Assembly: GCA_023664705.1 (NCBI GenBank) | Contig: JAMPFE010000020.1 | Span: 1-42,953 of the forward strand | From: Lachnospiraceae bacterium | GTDB taxonomy: Bacteria > Bacillota > Clostridia > Oscillospirales > Ruminococcaceae | Length of the DNA stretch: 42,953 nucleotides | Direction: 5' to 3' | Shown here: positions 8,001-16,710 of the stretch, in pieces | How the letters are laid out: every line of letters begins with the position of its first letter | How positions within the stretch are numbered: the stretch's first letter is position 1 | The notes under the pieces: generated by a model | What the model was told of the DNA's origin: nothing | Seen by the model: the letters and a program-made list of their open reading frames with translations, nothing else | The model's database searches: none | Position numbers and translations under genes: made by a program

Positions 8001-11000
8001 AAGTCTTGGTTTAACGAAAAAACAGACCCTACCGGCGAAAAAGCACTGCTTAAAAATGAAATCAAAGCCGTAAAAGAGTTTGACAACGCTATAAGAAATA
8101 ACTCCATGACCTTGCAAACTTACAATGCCGTTATGAAAAGCAGCAACGATAATATCAAGCGGTACGGTCGTGCCGTTATGCAAGGCAAAGACCAAACGCT
8201 CGCTTTCAAAAAGGTCAACGCGCAGTTACAAGCGGAAATGGGGCTTGTTGGCAAGAAAATGGCAATAACCGAAAAAGCAACCAAACGTCTCAATATTGCA
8301 ATGAAAGCGCTTAATACAGTTAGTTCTATGCTTTTCTCAATGGGATTAAGCTGGGCTGTAAGCGCATTTGTAGAAGCGGTAGACAATGCCATCCACTCAA
8401 TAGAGAATTATGCTAAAGAGATCAAAGACCTTGACAGCGAGATAAGCGGTGTTGAAACCGAAATCAAGGACTTAAACGAGCAATTGACCGATACAAAAAC
8501 GCGTATATTCGAGCTACAGCAAATGCCCAAACTAACACTTTTGGAGCAGGACGAACTCGATAGGCTGATACAGACCAATGACGAGTTGGAGAGACAAATA
8601 CGGCTGAAAAAAGGTCAGCTTGTTGACGATATAAACGACAAGCACGAAAAAGCCGCCAATATGCTTAAGGAGATGACAACTCCCACCGATCTACAGGCAG
8701 ATAAGTGGTGGAACTGGATTCCATTTCCCGCTATAAAAAGCGCTATCAACCTTATCGTTGGCGCGAACAAGGAAATCAAAAACCTTAGTCTCGACGACCA
8801 GTTGTCAGACCTAGAAGAATACAAAAATATTGTCAAAGAAATCGGCGACATCAAATCGTCGGACGCCTATAAGGGAGACCCCGACAAATTTGACGATGAA
8901 ATTGAAAAGAAAGAGAAGACGCTTGGAGAACTAAGCGACAAAATATACACCTACTACACCAATTACTGGAGCGTTTTGCAAAACGGTCTCGACCCCAATA
9001 TAAGTTCGGAGAAGAAATACCTTGACATTATAAACAAGGCAATAAATGAGTGGGATATTCTTCAGGAAAAAGTCGATACGACGTTTGAGACGCTGTACAA
9101 CAATCCCAAATATGCCAATGTAAAATCACAGCTTGAACAACTCGCCAAAGACGGAGAACTTAGCACCAAGAAATTTGCGGAGTTTACCGACAAGGATATC
9201 GAGGGTATTGAGGATTTTAAGAAGGCTCTGGAAAGCATTGACGGCGCGACTTTTGAAAGCGTATGCGAATCAATCAACAAAGAAGCAACCAAAGCGGGAA
9301 ATTCCATTGACAACTTTACCACGGAGCTCGAAAAACTTTACGAAACACTTGACAAAATCATTGACAAACAGGAAAAACTCGCGGAAACGTTTAACAAAGT
9401 CCGTTTGGGTAGTTCATTAACCGCTGAAGAAGTGTATGAACTCTCCAAAGAAATGCCGAATATATTCAAATACCTTGAACCGACATCGGACGGCGGATAT
9501 ACGCTCTCTGCGGACGGGTTCAACGCTCTTAGCAGTGAGAATATTGATACCGAAAAGGATAAACTGAAAAAGAGCATATCCGAGACAAAAACACAAATAG
9601 CTTTGCTGGGCGCATTGGAAAAAGCCGCTCTCGATGTCGAGAACTCTTACGGTAAAGACCAAGGCTTAATAGACCATTTTATGCAGCTTTCGGACGCTAC
9701 CGAGGAATTGCGTGAAAGTCTCGGTGTACAGTCAATGAGCGAGATAAGCAAAGGGCTGGAAACGCTGCAAGAAAGCCTGAAACAGGACGAACTACATCTT
9801 GACGTGCTTACAAGCGCGTTCGATAAGAGTATTGCTGATTTTTATGAGGAATCGAAATCCAAAATTTCCGACCTTAACAAAGAACTGCAAGCGTTTGATA
9901 ACGCAGTCAAAACGCTAAGCGAAGGCAATACATTAAGCTATGACGAAATGGTTGAAATAGTCGAACTCGCGCCCGATCTGCAAGACTTCTTTACCGAAAT
10001 GCAGGACGGCTACACCATTTCAGCGGATAAACTCACCGAATGGCGTAAAAAGAGTTTTGAGGCTAGAAACGAATATATCCAAGGGCTTATAGAGCAGGCT
10101 AAAGCAGAGTTGCAAACCGCCCAAGACGCTAAACAAGCCGCCGAGATAATACTGAATATCCAGAACAAATTCGGCACGGCAGAAGAGCAGCTTATGGCTC
10201 AGGTCGACCTTGAGGCGGCTGAAAAGAAAATCAAGGATATACTCGATACAATTGAAAAATACGAAGCACTAATGGGCGATGTCAAATCTCCCGATAACAG
10301 CGACAATGATATTTCCAACGAACTCCAAAACCAAATCGACTACTATAAAAACATAGCCGACGCCGTTAAAATAATGACAGACAAATACTCGGACGCTCTC
10401 GACAAAGAGAATGACGCGCTTAACGATATGAAAGACGCGCTCACCGGCGCAAACGACGAGCGCCAGCGCGAGCTTGACCTTATAGAAGCACGTAATAACC
10501 TCGAAAACGCCAAAAAGCGCAAGGTATATGTGTATACCGAGGGTGAGGGATTTAAACAAGTTCGTGACGAAAAGGCAGTCAGTGAGGCGGAGGAGGATTA
10601 TCGTGAAGCTATAACCGACGTTCAAGTAGCCGCTATCGATAAGCAAATCGAAGCCAATGAGAAATTGCAAAAGGCGCTCGAAGAATATGCCAAGCAGTAT
10701 ACTGATGTCGAGGGCAATATCAGCGACGCTATCACAGTAGAACAGGCACTGAAAGCACTGGGGTTAAACTCTCCCGAGGATTTGCTCTCGCTGCCCGAAA
10801 GCACCTTGAACGACCTAATTAACAAACTGGCGGATGCCATGGTGCAGAAAGAAAACCTCGACAACAAAGATAATACGATGTACTCTCCCGTTACGCTTGA
10901 TTCCGTTCTGGAAAAGCTGGGTTCCACTAAAACAGTGGACGATATTCCCTTGTCAATATTTGACGATGTTAAACAAGCGGCTTATAACAATGCCGTTGAC

Positions 11001-11198
11001 GGCTTTAAGCAAGCGGCAAAGGAAATGACGGAGAATATGATTAATAACACCACAAACAATAATAACACGACCAATAACAGTCCGAATTTAACAAATAACA
11101 TTACTATAAACGATGCAACAGACCCCGAAAAAATAGCACAGATGATACACGACTACACAAACAAATTGCTTATTGAGTATTGTAACAGGATAAGGTAA
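5064..11198 (+). CDS. Phage tail tape measure protein, TP901-like core
   Basis: This 2044-aa protein, by family knowledge, spans the tail lumen, sets tail length and is ejected toward the host membrane. The N-terminal 570 residues are Ala/Lys/Ser-rich helical repeats. The TP901-type core runs from about residue 570 to 880 (YFNKLFTTVHELDTALVDLQ, then WSRLGYSSNDAMREM). Two hydrophobic stretches near 925-952 (GALPVVIGTAAGAITAF) and 1088-1110 (MLFSMGLSWAVSAFVEAV) are candidate membrane segments. Long coiled coils follow to about 1900, then an Asn/Thr-rich linker and a short folded end (DATDPEKIAQMIHDYT). The start has GGGGG 11 bases upstream. Two thousand residues would fit a tail of roughly 300 nm if it follows the usual ruler relation (inference). 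No tube or sheath gene is adjacent. Confidence 0.9.
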   Translation: MANDYGIKLSVSVTDLLQSIQSALSKINDGGKLRKLKLSINANALSTSIHKVIDEINAADKLKSKPINLTASESYLRKSIRSAIDNINASGTLANKPIKIGAKLDIKSLGKQLQAQIAGVSAQTGNLTVGTNANSTSIQKVITGVRESLEQEGRQLSINNKFLRERETLYTRTGVLKTSTKYGTSGENTTISATNGTVTSITKVTDNSKIAAEQAKATAAINETRNALAALKAEYADANAPKAIKDTTHFNTLETEYQTITRLINEFEQSDNKNTALFKANINARVEALHQLIAEYQRAEYAPNQLRTKDVGTSKDIAANQLREFIAQVKASDVPIAKMQTTIDGLNSSVANIKDAGSLTQYLNQFSIAKSEFSALKAETKAATAELTQTDKVIRQIENSLKRLSTESNKGIFLKNSSREEVVALQGTINSLKSDYVSLQNSLKNDSSPENVKRVKAEITSLNKQLKSVVVSSRELKNILSQLKIKDDVISKATALNGQISDYMSKNSLAMKTVNPLSGMTFGAEMEQLRAALPNAKDLNAVQQLSNQFATLKSNIKSLGKEGATTFESLGVNVLKFVKWMGMTLILTKVRQYFNKLFTTVHELDTALVDLQKTFKGSTAELDDFYNESNKLAKQLGVTTQEIISQAAAWSRLGYSSNDAMREMTEMSSMFAAISPDMDTSTATDGLVSIMKAFKIDPDNVLDGILSKVNIIGNTAATSNGEIVEMLQKSSAAMREGNNTLEQTIALETSAIEILRNAPETGTAFKTISARLRNLDEETGETIGDVEELIGKFAEATKTAKTPGGISLFTDESRTTYKSTFQIFKELSEVWDSLTDVQTARLGEIVGGKRQLQVVSAAISNFEAAEEAMNNMANSAGNAEAEMEVIRESAAYALNELKETFTELAQDSVSRDFLKGLIKTGTGLLTVIDNLVKTFGALPVVIGTAAGAITAFKKKGEGFFGYNKNGNLTFLGADTSNGIKSWFNEKTDPTGEKALLKNEIKAVKEFDNAIRNNSMTLQTYNAVMKSSNDNIKRYGRAVMQGKDQTLAFKKVNAQLQAEMGLVGKKMAITEKATKRLNIAMKALNTVSSMLFSMGLSWAVSAFVEAVDNAIHSIENYAKEIKDLDSEISGVETEIKDLNEQLTDTKTRIFELQQMPKLTLLEQDELDRLIQTNDELERQIRLKKGQLVDDINDKHEKAANMLKEMTTPTDLQADKWWNWIPFPAIKSAINLIVGANKEIKNLSLDDQLSDLEEYKNIVKEIGDIKSSDAYKGDPDKFDDEIEKKEKTLGELSDKIYTYYTNYWSVLQNGLDPNISSEKKYLDIINKAINEWDILQEKVDTTFETLYNNPKYANVKSQLEQLAKDGELSTKKFAEFTDKDIEGIEDFKKALESIDGATFESVCESINKEATKAGNSIDNFTTELEKLYETLDKIIDKQEKLAETFNKVRLGSSLTAEEVYELSKEMPNIFKYLEPTSDGGYTLSADGFNALSSENIDTEKDKLKKSISETKTQIALLGALEKAALDVENSYGKDQGLIDHFMQLSDATEELRESLGVQSMSEISKGLETLQESLKQDELHLDVLTSAFDKSIADFYEESKSKISDLNKELQAFDNAVKTLSEGNTLSYDEMVEIVELAPDLQDFFTEMQDGYTISADKLTEWRKKSFEARNEYIQGLIEQAKAELQTAQDAKQAAEIILNIQNKFGTAEEQLMAQVDLEAAEKKIKDILDTIEKYEALMGDVKSPDNSDNDISNELQNQIDYYKNIADAVKIMTDKYSDALDKENDALNDMKDALTGANDERQRELDLIEARNNLENAKKRKVYVYTEGEGFKQVRDEKAVSEAEEDYREAITDVQVAAIDKQIEANEKLQKALEEYAKQYTDVEGNISDAITVEQALKALGLNSPEDLLSLPESTLNDLINKLADAMVQKENLDNKDNTMYSPVTLDSVLEKLGSTKTVDDIPLSIFDDVKQAAYNNAVDGFKQAAKEMTENMINNTTNNNNTTNNSPNLTNNITINDATDPEKIAQMIHDYTNKLLIEYCNRIR

Positions 11199-11223
11199 TA
11201 TTACTGATATTGTCGGAAAGGGT

Positions 11224-11281
11224 TGCCGATTAAGCCTTGTTTTTTAAATTTTGAGAAAATATAGGTTTAATCGGCATTTTT
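11224..11281 (+). terminator. Terminator after the tape measure gene
   Basis: TGCCGATTAAGCC (11224-11236) pairs with GGTTTAATCGGCA (11264-11276) with one G-U pair and a long A/T-rich loop, followed by TTTTT. It may be partly read through, because the next tail-like gene starts 150 bases on with no clear promoter of its own. Confidence 0.7.
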
Positions 11282-11352
11282 CGTGGTATGGAAGTGCAGA
11301 AATGTAGTTTTTTTCTGCTATGTATTTTATTTATGAAAGGAAGTGTTAAATT

Positions 11353-14300
11353 ATGGGTGTTTCTATTATGGACGCGCATCCCAATAACGAGTGTATAGAC
11401 CTTAGCACTAACGAGGCGTGGTTTTCGTTTATATTCTGCGGGAGCAGGATCGATACCCTTAAACTGCATGCTTACGACTATTATACGGGTGAAGAGATAA
11501 TAGGCACTACGCCGGACAAGGTTCATAAAATTTATTCGCCGTCTGTTTTTACAAATCTTACCGTGCGCGGCGGCGTCGGTAACGGTGTTCGTGTTAATAT
11601 CAAGGATTTCGTTGAAAACGCAGAAAGTGTATTTAAGGCAGACGGCGAGTATACTTGGCGTGCTGAACTTGTACAGGAGGTTGACCCCGCTAATGGGTTA
11701 TTCCCCGACAATATGGTATATGAGGGTTCGCTTGTCGGTGAGCCTACGGTACGCGCTATCGTCGCTAATATACAAGGGCACGATTACAGCAATTATCTTC
11801 CGCTTACTCCCGATATTCATAACCGTATCAAGCCTCCGTATTATGTGGACTTCCTTGACAGTAAATACAACGGCGGTGCTTATGATATTCCTATTACTTA
11901 CGCCGAACAGCGTACCGATAACAACAGCGGTGAACAATTTACCGCTATACGGCTTACGACGTTTGCAAGTACCGTAAAAGATACGGACGCTTTATTGCGC
12001 CCCGCTATCGGAACAAGCGTACTTGTTCACAAAAAGAAAAACTACGGTACTCCCGCAACAATCATGTCAAGTAATCCGAACACGTTTTTTATTGACGCGG
12101 ATATAGCCGCATTGAACGACGGAGATAACAGCAATGACGGCGTTTATTTAAAAATCAGCGACAGTTATTATAAGGTTCTTTCTTATAATAAGGCTACGGG
12201 CGCGATCACTTGTCAAAACGGAGACGAGGTATATCATAAATACCCTGCGGGAACGCATTACAGTATTTACACCACACATTTTTCGACTCCGCATTATTAT
12301 TTCAGAGTTCACAATATGCCAAAACTTACGCTTAGTGCAGAGTTCCACGAGCATAGACGTATGCAGCAAGATTACTATGACGATACGATAAATTGCTTGG
12401 ATAATACGTTCAACGGCGTTTTGTTCAAGGCGGAACTTATCGGCGATTCTCACGCGGCGGTCAAATATTTCTATTGGGAGATATTTAACGAAAAGACAGG
12501 AAAACTGTTGTTGAAAACGGAGCGAATTTACTCCCAAGAAATGGAATGTGAGTTTTTTGTGCCGTTCGGCAATACGTATACGGGAAGAATTACCGTTATA
12601 ACACAAGACGGCATTACATTAAGCGACGAGGTAAGTTATACGCTGCCCTCATCTCCGATTGAGAATGATAAAAAGTTTAAACTGCGGGCTATTCAGAACA
12701 GGTTTGGCGGTATTGAACTTGCTTGGGATTACAGTTATTGGTATGACGGCGGTTCTTTGTGGAAAGCAAATCAATTTGAGGTATGGCGGCTTGAAAAGCG
12801 GATAAACAAACTGAAATACTTGGGAAAAGTAGACTGTTCGCCTATCGGTATCAGCGGCGTTACTCCTGCGGCAAGCGGCGGCAACTGGTATCTTATCGAC
12901 AAGTCGTGTGATTTTTCGCTGAAAACGCCTGTGGGAGCAAAAGTTAATATGTACCTTGTGGGCGGCGGTTCTGACGGCGGTAGTTATAAAGTTACTCCCA
13001 ATTCGAGTAATCAGAGTTTTGCAACTCCTACTAACGGCGGTCAAGGCGGTTGCTTTATCAAGAAATCGCTTACCTCTTCTGATGGGCAATTGAAATTCCG
13101 TGCCAAAGTAGCGCAAAGAAATGATAACACTGATACCACTTTAAGCGTGAATGGCAATACATACAAATGTAATGACAGCGGCTACTCTCAAAGAGGGTCT
13201 GTAAAGGGCAATACTATGACCCAAAGTTCGGGTAAATCGGTCGTATATAATGATAATGCTCAAAATGGTGCGAACGGTTTTGAAACACCTTACGGATATG
13301 TTGCGTCAAGCGGTGGCGGTGGAGCAGCTTGCGGCGATAACAGGACAGTTGTTGATGGAGCAGATAAAGAAATAAATGTCATAGGATTGACCGTTAAGTC
13401 AGAGCATAAGAAGGATAACTGGATATTGATTGACCGTGAGGATTTGGGTGGTAAATCGGGTGATTTTACATTGGATGTTCCCGAAGGGTCACGGGTTAGA
13501 ATGTTTTTAGTTGGCGGCGGCAGTGACGGCGCAACTTGGGGAAATAATCCTATACCGGGATGGGATAACAGCCACTCCGATGGATATGCCGGCGGTGGAG
13601 GAGGATATATCCTTGAAAAAGAGATTGATGTGAACGGACGAACGGTGGTTCACGCAAATATCGCCGACCGCAATGAGACGATCGGAACATCCGTTACCAT
13701 AGGCGGTTCGAGTTATAATTGTAATGACAACGGAAGTACTAAAACCGCCGATACGCGAAACGCGACCGCTATAAAATATAGAAATGGATCGTCTGCTTAC
13801 AAAGATGCGGAAAACGGTGTGAACGGCACAAAAACTCCATTTGGTTATGTGGGTTCAAGCGGAAGCGGCGGCGATGCGTATAACAGTTATCGCCATATGT
13901 ATAAGGGAAAACCGGGCGAAGGTGCGGGTATGGGCGGCAGTGTTAACGTCGGCACAAAAACCGTAACAAACGGTACGGATGCAATAGGATATGGCTGCGG
14001 CGGTGGCGGTGCAGCAGCGGCAACATTTGATTATAGATTTGATTTGCCTTCGGTGGACTCGCAGCCCGGAAAAGGAGCACCGGGTTGTATCATATTTAAA
14101 ATAGAAAGCTATGAGGTGTCGTGCCCCGACCCCGGTATCGGCGGCATTGGTGCGGGTAACGGCGGCGACCCCGGCGAGAACGGCACTAACGCTTTTCGTT
14201 ATGGATGCGGTGGCGGCGGTGCCGGATATTGGGCGGTCGTTTCCGACGGCAATTATACTATCGCCGATAACGGTAAGGGTATGCAGGGTTGTATTATACT

Positions 14301-15132
14301 TGAGATAGACCTTAGCGGGCTTGAAGGCGGCAGCGGCGAACAGGTGTATTGTGTAGACTGGACTGCCGCGTCGGATAAAGACTATCAATATATCGTCACG
14401 GGTTGTAACTACGAAACCGAGTATAAAGCACGGCATAATCCGTTGGATATGATAGAATGTACCGCGACGGTGGATGTTAAACCGCATTTCACGGAGTTTT
14501 TCATATACTTCCTAAATGACGCGGACGTGCTTTGCGATACCAAACTGAATTACGAGAATTATGAAACTCCGCTTGTTGAGCCTATGGGGCGGTATGTTAC
14601 CTCTAAAAACAACAACTACCGTATGATAAGGCGGCATAACCACACTCTTGCGCTTGAACGCGATGACAAGTCGTTTTACAGGCGGCATACTTGGCGTATT
14701 GAGGGAGACGTGGAACTCGGCGAGGTAACGCACAATATTACTCGGAACATCAACGCGATGTATGCGCGTATGCCTTCCGTTACGGATGAGGGAACGGATT
14801 ATGACAGTTTCCCTATGAGTTTTCTGTTTGGTTATCTTGACTGCGAGGAAGCTGAAAATTCGGGATTTGTGTACGACGACCAATACATGTTCGAGTTGTG
14901 GAAAAAGTGCGTGTTTGAAAAGAAAACCGTTATGATAAAAGACCCAAAAGGCAACGTCTGGACGGGAGTTCTGGATGCTCACGGTTACGAGGTCGAATAT
15001 GATACAGACGGTATGCCCTATATAATAAATGTACAATTTACGCAGACAAGGACGGAGCATAACACTCGCGTTATGATAGTGGACGATCATAATGAGTATT
15101 TGAAAACCGTGAAAGGAAATCATTTGAAATAA
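11353..15132 (+). CDS. Distal-tail / receptor-binding-like protein with nested glycine-rich domains
   Basis: A 1259-aa structural protein, probably the tail tip or receptor-binding part by position and composition. Residues 1-430 are beta-rich, with Tyr/Asn-rich loops. About 430-500 looks like a fibronectin-type linker (KFKLRAIQNRFGGIELAWDY). Glycine-rich modules then occupy about 510-960, each opening with NWxLID, a GDF-like strand and LVGGGSDG, and closing with YGCGGGG and QGCII or PGCII. The second module sits inside the first, whose closing half appears only afterwards. The C-terminal 280 residues (VDVKPHFTEFFIYFLNDADV onward) resemble baseplate or tail-tip beta domains. AAAGGAAG precedes the ATG by about 9 bases; ATG 11368 is an alternative start. 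There is no enzymatic motif or signal peptide. Confidence 0.7.
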   Translation: MGVSIMDAHPNNECIDLSTNEAWFSFIFCGSRIDTLKLHAYDYYTGEEIIGTTPDKVHKIYSPSVFTNLTVRGGVGNGVRVNIKDFVENAESVFKADGEYTWRAELVQEVDPANGLFPDNMVYEGSLVGEPTVRAIVANIQGHDYSNYLPLTPDIHNRIKPPYYVDFLDSKYNGGAYDIPITYAEQRTDNNSGEQFTAIRLTTFASTVKDTDALLRPAIGTSVLVHKKKNYGTPATIMSSNPNTFFIDADIAALNDGDNSNDGVYLKISDSYYKVLSYNKATGAITCQNGDEVYHKYPAGTHYSIYTTHFSTPHYYFRVHNMPKLTLSAEFHEHRRMQQDYYDDTINCLDNTFNGVLFKAELIGDSHAAVKYFYWEIFNEKTGKLLLKTERIYSQEMECEFFVPFGNTYTGRITVITQDGITLSDEVSYTLPSSPIENDKKFKLRAIQNRFGGIELAWDYSYWYDGGSLWKANQFEVWRLEKRINKLKYLGKVDCSPIGISGVTPAASGGNWYLIDKSCDFSLKTPVGAKVNMYLVGGGSDGGSYKVTPNSSNQSFATPTNGGQGGCFIKKSLTSSDGQLKFRAKVAQRNDNTDTTLSVNGNTYKCNDSGYSQRGSVKGNTMTQSSGKSVVYNDNAQNGANGFETPYGYVASSGGGGAACGDNRTVVDGADKEINVIGLTVKSEHKKDNWILIDREDLGGKSGDFTLDVPEGSRVRMFLVGGGSDGATWGNNPIPGWDNSHSDGYAGGGGGYILEKEIDVNGRTVVHANIADRNETIGTSVTIGGSSYNCNDNGSTKTADTRNATAIKYRNGSSAYKDAENGVNGTKTPFGYVGSSGSGGDAYNSYRHMYKGKPGEGAGMGGSVNVGTKTVTNGTDAIGYGCGGGGAAAATFDYRFDLPSVDSQPGKGAPGCIIFKIESYEVSCPDPGIGGIGAGNGGDPGENGTNAFRYGCGGGGAGYWAVVSDGNYTIADNGKGMQGCIILEIDLSGLEGGSGEQVYCVDWTAASDKDYQYIVTGCNYETEYKARHNPLDMIECTATVDVKPHFTEFFIYFLNDADVLCDTKLNYENYETPLVEPMGRYVTSKNNNYRMIRRHNHTLALERDDKSFYRRHTWRIEGDVELGEVTHNITRNINAMYARMPSVTDEGTDYDSFPMSFLFGYLDCEEAENSGFVYDDQYMFELWKKCVFEKKTVMIKDPKGNVWTGVLDAHGYEVEYDTDGMPYIINVQFTQTRTEHNTRVMIVDDHNEYLKTVKGNHLK

Positions 15133-15143
15133 TTGGAGGGTAA

Positions 15144-15209
15144 ATGAAAAGAATTTATGTGGATAATGTCGCGGTTGCGGCGATGAATGAGAGGTGTTTT
15201 TATGGCTGA
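15144..15209 (+). CDS. 21-residue leader peptide coupled to next gene
   Basis: TTGGAGGGTAA places an excellent ribosome binding site before ATG 15144. The frame encodes 21 residues (MKRIYVDNVAVAAMNERCFY, then G). Its TGA lies inside the first codons of the next gene (ATGGCTGA), so translation could be handed over. It may be a decayed remnant of a longer gene. Conservation elsewhere would decide whether the peptide matters. Confidence 0.35.
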   Translation: MKRIYVDNVAVAAMNERCFYG

Positions 15210-16392
15210 TAACAAAGATATAGAAGTGAATGTAAGGGGTGTTGCCCCAAAATTAAAGGGCAATGACTCGCGATATGGACGGTGGTTTTTGATTGATGAA
15301 AGCGGAGACTTTTCTCTCGACCACTCGGTCATAGCAAGTGTTTGACTTGTAGGCGGCGGATGTGACGGCGAAAAAGGCTATTGGAATAACGACAGCGGTC
15401 AGCAGTGTACGGCTGACCGCGACCAAGGCGCTATTTTGGATAACGATGACCCGAATAAAGGAACAAAACTTGCCGGCGGCAGAAGCGGCAAAGGCGGTGA
15501 CGGCGGCTATGTTCTTGTAATGCACAACGTCAAAATCCCCGCAAACGTTAATTTATCTGCCGTTATTGCGGAGCGAAACAATAAAACAGGTACATCACTT
15601 AACATAGAGGGCGCTACATATAAATGCAACGATAGCGGCAGTTTTTGTAAAAAAAGCGGTGACGGCGGCTGGGTGCCCAGTCTCGAAGAAGCAAGGGCAA
15701 ATGGATGGGAAGAGTTTGCCAACGGTCGCGAGGACGTTATCAATAAAAATTTGGTACAACGTGAAAAGGGAGGAGAGGACGGAACTGCTACACCATGTAC
15801 CGTTACGGAAACGATAAACGGGAAAAATGTTACCACTTGTTATGTCGGTTCTTCGGGCAGCGGCGGCGCAGCTTGTAACGGCGGTACAGACGCAACGGCT
15901 TTGGGTTCGGCAGGACAAGGCGCGGGCAGCGGCGAGGCGCACCGCTCGGCGGGTACGGACGCAGTAGGCTATGGCTGCGGCGGTGGTGGCGGCGCTACTT
16001 GCGGTAACTACGAGGCGCAAACAGGCAGATATGGCGGTTGCGGCAAACAGGGATGTATTATTATCGCTTATGTAGTTGAGCAGAAAACCCTTATCGTGGA
16101 AAAGCGTTACAAAAAGAAATGTACTACGAACAAGAGTTGTAAGACCAATTATGCCACGTCACAAAATAGTACAAATTGCTGTACAACCAATGATAACGGC
16201 TGCGGCTGTGGCTCATCAAGCAATAATTACTTGCCGAGTGGTGTTATACACGACAATTCAGATACCATCAAAATCCGAATCAGCAAAATGAGCGTCCAAG
16301 AATTGATGACTGCGATTCAAAAAATGGAAGCGGAAAATTTGGAACTGATGAAACAAATCGAAGAGCTTGAAAGTAAATTGAATAAGGATTGA
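15202..16392 (+). pseudogene. Second glycine-rich tail-tip-like protein interrupted by in-frame TGA
   Basis: From ATG 15202 the frame runs 47 codons to TGA 15343-15345 and then continues in the same frame to TGA 16392. Read through, it gives 396 codons. It is homologous by eye to the glycine-rich modules of the preceding gene: WFLID, GDFSLD, then (stop) LVGGGCDG, then GGRSGKGGDGGY, YGCGGGGGA and QGCIII. The stop falls where the relatives have Tyr or Phe. After the module come a Cys-rich linker (about 16,110-16,215; CCTTNDNGCGCG) and a C-terminal coiled coil (QELMTAIQKMEAENLELMKQ), suggesting a trimeric fibre end. A nonsense mutation is likeliest, and a 318-codon internal frame from TTG 15436 could still be translated. 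TGA is a normal stop elsewhere in the region, so global recoding is unlikely. Confidence 0.7.
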
Positions 16393-16396
16393 TCGT

Positions 16397-16430
16397 ATGC
16401 TCGGCGCGAAAAATCGCCGAGCATTTTTTT
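16397..16430 (+). terminator. Terminator after the glycine-rich gene
   Basis: ATGCTCGGCG (16397-16406) pairs perfectly with CGCCGAGCAT (16415-16424) over an 8-base loop, followed by seven T. Confidence 0.9.
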
Positions 16431-16455
16431 AAGTTTTCACAAGGAAGGTGATACA

Positions 16456-16605
16456 ATGACGGTTGAAACGCATACATCGGCGAACGGAATAAAAGTCACC
16501 GTACATATTCCCGACAAGGAGGACGTTCCCGAATATATCAGGCAACAAAAAATCAACCAACTTTATGACCTTTTAGCGCCTAAAGCGGATAACGGGAACG
16601 CATAA
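16456..16605 (+). CDS. Small tail-module protein (49 aa)
   Basis: AAGGAAGGTG precedes ATG 16456. The 49-aa product (MTVETHTSANGIKVTVHIPD, then KEDVPEYIRQQKINQLYDLL) has a beta-like first half and a helical second half. Its size and place after the tip proteins recall XkdX-type small proteins of tail clusters, though the sequence does not match what I remember of that family. Function unknown. A terminator separates it from the gene before. Confidence 0.6.
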   Translation: MTVETHTSANGIKVTVHIPDKEDVPEYIRQQKINQLYDLLAPKADNGNA

Positions 16606-16626
16606 CACAAAAAAATTAAAAAATAC

Positions 16627-16680
16627 TTGCAAATCTGAACCGACTGTGCTATAATCTAGATGATGAATGGCGCAGTCGGC
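16627..16680 (+). promoter_or_regulatory. Promoter and dyad upstream of the integrase
   Basis: TTGCAA (16627-16632), 17-bp spacer, TATAAT (16650-16655). An inverted repeat CCGACTGTGC (16640-16649) / GCGCAGTCGG (16670-16679) brackets the -10 box and predicted start point. This suggests an operator controlling recombinase expression, or an RNA hairpin if transcription begins upstream. Confidence 0.7.
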
Positions 16681-16710
16681 TTTTCTATTAAGAAAGGGGT
16701 AGATTGTACC

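Noticed and set aside
15340..15400. Selenocysteine insertion at the TGA of the tip gene
   Set aside because: No redox logic for a glycine-rich tail protein, no clear downstream insertion hairpin, and the relatives have Tyr/Phe rather than Cys at the site.
102..16392. Alternative genetic code in the phage-like block (TAG to Gln or TGA to Trp)
   Set aside because: Only one internal TAG and one internal TGA occur, the 2044- and 1259-codon genes have none, and TGA ends several genes of the same block.
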